This document shows positions 15,901 to 20,564 of a DNA stretch of 20,564 nt, piece by piece. How positions within the stretch are numbered: position 1 is the first letter of the stretch; each line of letters begins with the position of its first letter. The stretch is from Spirochaetota bacterium. GTDB lineage: Bacteria; Spirochaetota; UBA12135; COTS27; JAFLEE01. Both the position numbers and the translations under genes were made by a program. Location of the stretch: NCBI GenBank assembly GCA_017302015.1, contig JAFLEE010000087.1, positions 1-20,564 of the forward strand. Direction: 5' to 3'. The notes under the pieces were generated by a model. That model did not search any database. It saw nothing but the letters and a program-made list of their open reading frames with translations, and was not told the origin of the DNA.

Positions 15901-15930
15901 TATAATAGTTCGCAATGCGAACCATAGGAG
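15901..15930 (+). promoter_or_regulatory. Aminotransferase promoter -10, palindromic operator and ribosome site
   Basis: A perfect TATAAT is at 15901-15906. A TTGACA at 15872-15877 is 23 bp away, too far for a standard -35, so the promoter may need an activator or use another -35. Directly downstream, GTTCGCA-A-TGCGAAC (15908-15922) is a perfect 15-bp palindrome over the expected start of transcription. AGGAG (15926-15930) is the ribosome site, 6 nt before the ATG. Confidence 0.55.
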
Positions 15931-15936
15931 TTCCCC

Positions 15937-17106
15937 ATGTTCAAAATTGGGCAAGAGGAGGTGGAGGCCATCCGCCTCGCCATCGCCGATGGAAATCTCT
16001 TCCGCTATTCGAAGCAGAGCCGCACGGAGCAATTAGAGCGCGGTTGGGCGGCGAAGGTGGGAACTGCCCATTGCTTGGCGCTCAATAGCGGAACCTCGGC
16101 CCTCATGTGCGGGCTCCTCGGCATGGGCATCGGCCCGGGGGATGAGGTAATCGTGCCGGGCTACACCTTCATCGCCACGGCGGCGGCGGTGCTGGCGGTG
16201 GGGGCCATCCCGATCCTCGCGGAGGTGGATGAAAGCCTCACCCTGGACGCCGCCGATTTCGAGGCGAAGATCACCCCCCACACCAAGGCGGTCATCCCCG
16301 TCCATATACAGGGCATGCCGGCGAACCTCGGGGCGATCCTCAAGGTCGCGGGGGCCCACGGGATCGCCGTGATGGAGGACGCCTGCCAGGCCGACGGGGG
16401 CTCCTACCGTGGAAGGTGCCTGGGCAGCCTGGGGGATGCGGGGGCCCATTCCTTCAATTTTTTCAAGATCATCGGCGCGGGGGAGGGCGGGGCGCTCGTC
16501 ACCTCCAAGCGCGAACTCCTCGAGACGGCGACGCTGGCCCACGATTGCGGCAACGCGTTCTTCTCCGAAAAGGCGCCCACGGTGCCCCTCTTCACCGGCT
16601 GGAATTTCAGGATCAGCGAGATCCTCTCGGCGGTGATGCTGGTGCAGGTGGATCGGCTCGACGGCATCCTCTCGGGACTGCGCCGCGAGAAGACCTTCCT
16701 GGCGGGCGAACTCCGTGGCCGCGTCGAGTTCGTCCCCTCAAACGATGCGGAAGGCGATTGCGGGACGACCCTTGCGCTGCGCTTCTCCACGTCCGAGTCG
16801 GCGGCCCGTTTCACGGAAGCCGCCCTCGCCGCGGGGGTCGGCGGCGTCCATTCGCCCATCCACACGGGCAAGCACGTCTACACGAATTGGCAGGCGATCC
16901 TCGAGAAGAAGGGCGCCGCCCATCCCGCCCATAATCCCTACAATTTCGCGAAGCGGCCGATCGCGTACTCGAAGGAGATGCTGCCCCGCACCCTGATGCA
17001 TTTGGCGCGTTCCGTCTACGTCCCGATGCACGTAAACCATGGGGAGGAGAAATGGGAGGCCATGGCCAAGGCCCTGAAGGCCGCCGCGGAAAAAGCCAGC
17101 GCATGA
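15937..17106 (+). CDS. DegT/DnrJ/EryC1/StrS-family PLP aminotransferase
   Basis: A 389-aa fold-type I PLP enzyme of the sugar aminotransferase family, which usually transfers an amino group to a keto sugar or keto-inositol. Visible: NSGTSAL (50-56, PLP phosphate contact), DEVIVPGYTFIATAAAVL (69-86), VMEDACQA (145-152, Asp contacting the pyridine nitrogen), and HSFNFFKIIGAGEGGALVTS (171-190) with the internal-aldimine Lys at K177. The length is typical. The substrate cannot be read from sequence. The start has AGGAG 6 nt upstream. It is transcribed divergently from the ROK/amidohydrolase operon and shares its operator region, so an amino-sugar or cyclitol-related role regulated by the ROK protein is inferred. 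Confidence 0.87.
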   Translation: MFKIGQEEVEAIRLAIADGNLFRYSKQSRTEQLERGWAAKVGTAHCLALNSGTSALMCGLLGMGIGPGDEVIVPGYTFIATAAAVLAVGAIPILAEVDESLTLDAADFEAKITPHTKAVIPVHIQGMPANLGAILKVAGAHGIAVMEDACQADGGSYRGRCLGSLGDAGAHSFNFFKIIGAGEGGALVTSKRELLETATLAHDCGNAFFSEKAPTVPLFTGWNFRISEILSAVMLVQVDRLDGILSGLRREKTFLAGELRGRVEFVPSNDAEGDCGTTLALRFSTSESAARFTEAALAAGVGGVHSPIHTGKHVYTNWQAILEKKGAAHPAHNPYNFAKRPIAYSKEMLPRTLMHLARSVYVPMHVNHGEEKWEAMAKALKAAAEKASA

Positions 17107-17112
17107 ACCGTC

Positions 17113-17128
17113 CCGGGCGTTGGCCCGG
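17113..17128. terminator. Hairpin between convergent aminotransferase and ABC-F genes
   Basis: CCGGGC (17113-17118), loop GTTG, GCCCGG (17123-17128) forms a 6-bp GC stem 6 nt after the aminotransferase stop. A second stem CGCGG/CCGCG follows. No T-run follows, so termination is uncertain. Confidence 0.35.
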
Positions 17129-17167
17129 CGGCCGCGGAAGGGAAGCCGCGTGGCGGGGAGGGCCGGG

Positions 17168-18985
17168 TCATCCCCCCGTTTTCTTCTTCTCCAAATAATC
17201 CCAGCGCTCGAGGAGGGAATCCACGGCGGCCTGGGCCGCATCGAGTTTCACTTGGCGGGCCATGAGTTCGGCGGCGTCGGAGGCGACCGAGGGATCGTGG
17301 AGCGCAACGCGCGCCGCCCGGGCCAATTCTTCGGCGTTGGCGATCTTTCCTTCGATATTCTTTAGTTCGTTGCGCTCGCTGGAACTGAGCGCGCCGCGCG
17401 CCGGGTTGGCGGCGGGCGGGGCTTCCACTGCGCGGGGGGCATCGGATTCCCGCTCGGAGGGGCTCTCGTACTGGGCTTCCCACTGGGCGTAGTCGGCGAA
17501 AAAATCGGCGTTGCCCCGCCCGTCGAGGGCGAGGATGCGCTGGCTCACGCGGTCGAGCAGGTAGCGGTCGTGGGTCACCAGCACCAGGGCCCCGGTGAAA
17601 TCCATGAGGTTCTGCTCGAGCACCTCGAGGGTCGCCAGATCGAGGTCGTTGGTCGGCTCGTCCAGCAGCAGCAGATCGGCGGGCTGCAGCATGAGACGCG
17701 CGATGAGCACGCGGGCCTGCTCGCCGCCGGAGAGGCGGTGGAGGGGGAGTTCCAACTGGTCGAGGCTGAAGAGGAAGCGCTTGCACCAGGCGGTGACGTG
17801 CACCACCTGGTTGCGGAAATGGACCTGGTCGCCCCCGGGGCAGAGGGACTCGCGCAAGGTCGCGTTCAGGTCGAGGGTTTCCCGGTGCTGGTCGAAGAGC
17901 ACGATCTTCAGTTGGTCCGCGTGGCGCACCTCGCCCGCGTCGGCCTTGAGGGCGCCGGAGAGGAGGCGCAGGAGCGTGCTTTTCCCGCTGCCGTTGGTGC
18001 CGAGGAGCCCGAGGCGCTCGCCGGGGCGAAGGACGAGGTCGAGGGGCCCGAAGAGTTTCTTCCCGCCCATGCTCTTCTCGACTTGGCGCAGTTCCGCCAG
18101 TTCTTTCGTGCGCCGGCCGCTGCCGCCCAGTTCGATGCGCGCCGAGACCCCCGAGCGGTTGGAGGATTTGAGGTCTTCCAGGGCCTCGATGGACTCGCCG
18201 GCCCGCTTGATGCGCGCCTGCTGCTTGGTGCTGCGGGCCTTGGCCCCCCGGGCCAGCCATTCCATCTCGCGGCGCACCGAGTTGGAGAGGGAGGCCTCCT
18301 GCGCCTGGCGGGCCGCCATGAGTTCCAGGCGTTTCTCGAGGAATTGCCGGTACGACCCCTGGCTGCTGAAATGCCCCTCGGCATGGCGCCGGTCGATCTC
18401 GATGACCCGGTTGCACACGCGCTCGAGGAAATAGCGGTCGTGGGTCACCACCGCGAAGGCGCCCTTCCAGGCCTTGAGGAAGACCTCGAGCCAAAGGACG
18501 CCCTCGAGATCCATGTGGTTGCTGGGCTCATCCAATAGAAGGAGTTCGGGGTCGGCGAGGACGCCCGCGAGGATGGCCGCGCGTTTGCGCCAGCCCCCGG
18601 AGAGTTCGCCCAGGGGCCGGTCGGCGTCGGCGAATTGGGCGGCCTCGAGGGCGGTCTCGAGGCGGCGTTCTTTCTCGTAGTCGGCGAGGTGGAGGGCGTC
18701 GACGATGTCGGTGAGGAAGGCGCGCACCGTGAGGTCGGGGCGCAGGATGGAGTCGTCTTCCTTCTGCTTGACCAGGGCCATGCGAAGGCCGCGTCGCATG
18801 GAGAGGGTGCCCCGGTCGCTCTTCTCTTCCCCGGCGAGGATGCGAAGGAGGGTCGACTTGCCGGCCCCGTTGGGGCCGATGAGGCCGGTGCGTTCGCCCT
18901 CGAAAAGCCCGAAGGTGAGGCCGTCGAAGAGGGTGCGGGAGCCCCAGGCCTTGGAGAGTTGCTGGACGCTGATGAGGATTCCCAT
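17168..18985 (-). CDS. uup: ABC-F family ATPase, Uup-like
   Basis: A 605-aa soluble protein with two ABC ATPase domains and no membrane helices, the ABC-F pattern of ribosome-associated factors. Domain 1: Walker A GPNGAGKS (37-44), signature LSGGW (128-132), Walker B LLLLDEPSNHMD. Domain 2: Walker A GTNGSGKS (329-336), signature LSGGEQ (418-423), Walker B LLLLDEPTNDLDL. The linker (about 205-300) is basic and helical. The last 70 residues (SSSERNELKNIEGKIANAEE to WDYLEKKK) form a coiled-coil C-terminal domain as in Uup, reported to bind DNA and ribosomes. The ATG at 18985 gives the usual MGILISVQQLSKAWGSR start; a TTG at 19006 would add seven residues. It is not evidently an antibiotic-resistance ABC-F. 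It is divergent from the MFS gene. Confidence 0.88.
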   Translation of the reverse strand: MGILISVQQLSKAWGSRTLFDGLTFGLFEGERTGLIGPNGAGKSTLLRILAGEEKSDRGTLSMRRGLRMALVKQKEDDSILRPDLTVRAFLTDIVDALHLADYEKERRLETALEAAQFADADRPLGELSGGWRKRAAILAGVLADPELLLLDEPSNHMDLEGVLWLEVFLKAWKGAFAVVTHDRYFLERVCNRVIEIDRRHAEGHFSSQGSYRQFLEKRLELMAARQAQEASLSNSVRREMEWLARGAKARSTKQQARIKRAGESIEALEDLKSSNRSGVSARIELGGSGRRTKELAELRQVEKSMGGKKLFGPLDLVLRPGERLGLLGTNGSGKSTLLRLLSGALKADAGEVRHADQLKIVLFDQHRETLDLNATLRESLCPGGDQVHFRNQVVHVTAWCKRFLFSLDQLELPLHRLSGGEQARVLIARLMLQPADLLLLDEPTNDLDLATLEVLEQNLMDFTGALVLVTHDRYLLDRVSQRILALDGRGNADFFADYAQWEAQYESPSERESDAPRAVEAPPAANPARGALSSSERNELKNIEGKIANAEELARAARVALHDPSVASDAAELMARQVKLDAAQAAVDSLLERWDYLEKKKTGG

Positions 18986-19025
18986 GGGGGGTGATTTTCC
19001 TATCAATACGGGGGAGGCGCACGCC

Positions 19026-19076
19026 GAACCGGCCCGATTCCCGCCGCGAGGGAAGCCGGGCGATACGGGCCGGTTC
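19026..19076. repeat. Long inverted repeat between ABC-F and MFS genes
   Basis: GAACCGGCCCG (19026-19036) and CGGGCCGGTTC (19066-19076) are perfect 11-bp arms. Inside is a second hairpin TTCCC/GGGAA (19038-19042 with 19050-19054). It sits 41 bp before the ABC-F start and 25 bp before the MFS -10, so it may be an operator, a structured leader of the ABC-F message, or a small palindromic repeat element. Confidence 0.7.
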
Positions 19077-19100
19077 CGACGCCCCGGGATCGAATGAAGT

Positions 19101-19106
19101 TATACT
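19101..19106 (+). promoter_or_regulatory. Candidate -10 of the MFS gene
   Basis: TATACT matches the -10 consensus at 5 of 6 bases and lies 9 nt before the ATG, implying a leaderless or nearly leaderless message; there is no ribosome site. No good -35 at 16-18 bp was found. Confidence 0.35.
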
Positions 19107-19115
19107 GTCTTGGCC

Positions 19116-20425
19116 ATGGATGCTTCGTTGTTAGCGCGGATCGCGACGCCGGTGAAGTCCACCCTGCGCGCCTTCCGATCGCGCAATTACCGCCTCTTCT
19201 TCACGGGCTACTTCATCTCCCTCATCGGCATGTGGCTCCAGCAGGTGGCCATGGGCTGGCTCGTCTACCGCCTCACGGGTTCCGCCGTGCTCCTCGGGGT
19301 GGTGAGTTTCGCCGGGCAGATCCCCGTGCTCATCATCGCCCCGATCGCCGGGGTCCTTAGCGACCGGTGGAACAAGCGCCATATGGTGATGGTCACCCAG
19401 GCGCTGGCCATGCTGCAGGCCTTCGCGCTGGCCGCCCTGGTTCTCTCCGGGCAGATCCAAACCTGGCACCTTGTATGCCTGAGCGTATTCCTCGGGTTCG
19501 CCAACGGCTTCGAGATGACGGCCCGCCAATCCTTCGTCATCGAGATGGTGGAACGCCGGGAAGACCTGGGCAACGCCATCGCGCTCAATTCGGTGATGTT
19601 CAACGGGGCGCGGTTCATCGGCCCCTCCCTCGGCGGCCTGCTCATCGCCTCGGTGGGCGAGGGGATGTGCTTCTTTATCAACGGCCTCAGTTTCGTGGCG
19701 TCCCTCGGGGCCCTCTTGTGGATGCGGTTCACCCCCAAGCCCTCCGGCCGAACCGCGCAGCCCCTCTTGGAGGGGTTCGTCGACGGCGTGCGCTATACCT
19801 TCGGCTTCCCGCCCATCCGCGCCATCGTCCTCTTCCTCGCGGTCCTCAGCCTCATGGCCCACCAGTGCGCCGTCGTCATGCCGGTCTTCGCCAAGGACGT
19901 CCTCCATCAGGGTCCGCGCGCCTTGGGTATCCTCATGGCGGCCATCGGAGCGGGGGCCCTGGCCGGGGCGCTCTTCCTCGCGTCCCGGAAATCCGTGGCG
20001 GGCCTGGGTCGCTTCATCGCCGGAGGAACCCTCCTCTTCGGCGCCACCCTCATCGCTTTCGCGTTCTCGAGGACCCTCGCTCTCTGCGCGGTCCTGCTCT
20101 TCCTCAACGGAGTGGGCCTCATGGTGCAACTCGCCAGTTGCAATACCATCGTGCAGTCCATCGTCGACGACGATAAGCGCGGGCGGGTGATGAGTTTCTA
20201 TTCCCTATCGCTCATGGGTATGGCGCCTTTCGGGAGCCTCCTCGCGGGTTGGCTCGCGGATCGCCTCGGGCCCCACGCGCCCTTCCTTTGGGGGGGGTGT
20301 TCGCCCTCATCGGCGCCGTCGTTTTTTGGCGGATGCTCCCCAAACTTGCCGACTTGGTCACGCCGATCTACCGGTCCCGCGGTCTGGTCGATGAGAAAGG
20401 CGCTTCCGTGGCGACGGTGGAATGA
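19116..20425 (+). CDS. EntS-like MFS exporter with C-terminal frameshift
   Basis: A 12-helix major facilitator of the MFS_3/EntS exporter type. Visible: SRNYRLFFTGYFISLIGMWLQ at the start, motif A GVLSDRWNKR (79-88), the central PKPSGRTAQPLLEGFVDGVRYTF linker region split between the halves, and later helices through GMAPFGSLLAGWLADRLG. The frame then reaches eight G residues at 20290-20297. Read as written, the tail becomes Cys/Ser/Arg-rich nonsense ending at 20441. With one more G (nine) it continues GGVFALIGAVVFWRMLP then LADLVTPIYRSRG and stops at 20425, which fits the family's last helix and tail. So this is either a homopolymer error or a real frameshift. The ATG at 19116 is preferred to a TTG at 19110. 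The substrate is unknown. Confidence 0.82.
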
Positions 20426-20564
20426 AGACGCGGCGGTTTAGGGCTGTGCCGGAACCTGCGGGATTCTTTTCGCGGGGAAAGAACTTTCGCGGGTATCAAG
20501 AGGCGTGGGTGCTAGAGATTCTCCGTGCGGGGTGTGGGCGGGGGGAGGGCTGTTTTTTTTTGGT
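20426..20564. other. Window end, no gene recognised
   Basis: Non-coding tail after the MFS gene. It has a weak TTCTTT/AAAGAA pairing near 20463-20482 and ends in a G-rich stretch followed by nine T (20553-20561). There is no matching C-rich arm for a classical terminator, so the T run may reflect the end of a contig or a low-complexity stretch. Confidence 0.4.

Noticed and set aside
15872-15906. TTGACA and TATAAT as a matched standard promoter for the aminotransferase
   Set aside because: The spacing is 23 bp instead of about 17, so the pair is not a normal promoter. TTGACA is better explained as half of the palindrome.
20531-20564. Intrinsic terminator at the window end
   Set aside because: Nine T follow a G-rich tract, but there is no complementary C-rich arm to form a stem.
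1-20564. CRISPR arrays, tRNA/rRNA genes, insertion sequences, integrases
   Set aside because: No regularly spaced repeats with unique spacers, no tRNA-like cloverleaf noticed, and no transposase or recombinase motifs in any frame.

Overview
The window is a GC-rich Gram-negative chromosomal segment of about 20.5 kb. An outer-membrane beta-barrel gene and periplasmic-type Pst components show the Gram-negative envelope. The PstC and PstA permeases are of the enlarged type best known from Pseudomonas and relatives. The right half pairs a ROK repressor with amidohydrolases and a DegT-type aminotransferase, a combination common in Verrucomicrobiota/Planctomycetota-like genomes. A PVC-like or related environmental bacterium is a reasonable guess, but the sequence alone does not settle taxonomy.

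The left two thirds (1-13034) is a nearly complete phosphate-starvation (Pho) locus: phoB-phoR two-component genes; a convergent outer-membrane barrel gene; a two-gene unit (an unrecognised 95-aa protein plus a degenerate zinc-independent MDR/quinone-oxidoreductase-like protein); then pstS, pstC, pstA, pstB and phoU. The pstS promoter and the outer-membrane gene promoter both carry TTAAC(C/A) direct repeats on an 11-bp pitch, the geometry of PhoB-family boxes, with repeat units resembling the cyanobacterial Pho box. This ties the barrel protein to the Pho regulon. A third, weaker array lies upstream of the 95-aa/MDR pair. The inferred circuit is: PhoR senses Pst activity through PhoU, PhoB~P activates pstSCAB-phoU and the outer-membrane protein, the barrel admits solute, PstS captures phosphate, and PstCAB imports it.

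From 13152 to 17106 lies a second module. A minus-strand operon with overlapping genes (ROK regulator, amidohydrolase-like A, amidohydrolase B) is divergent from a DegT/DnrJ/EryC1/StrS-type PLP aminotransferase. The AT-rich 102-bp divergent promoter holds two palindromes that look like operators. Amidohydrolase-like A carries an in-frame TAG 36 codons before its natural end, which overlaps the start of B. It also lacks most of the metal ligands that B retains.

From 17168 to the end is an Uup-type ABC-F ATPase (minus) divergent from an EntS-like MFS exporter (plus). The exporter reading frame is broken near its C-terminus by an 8-G homopolymer. A perfect 11-bp inverted repeat lies between them. 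No rRNA, tRNA, CRISPR array, insertion sequence or integrase was seen. The two broken genes may be sequencing or assembly errors and should be checked against reads before biological interpretation.
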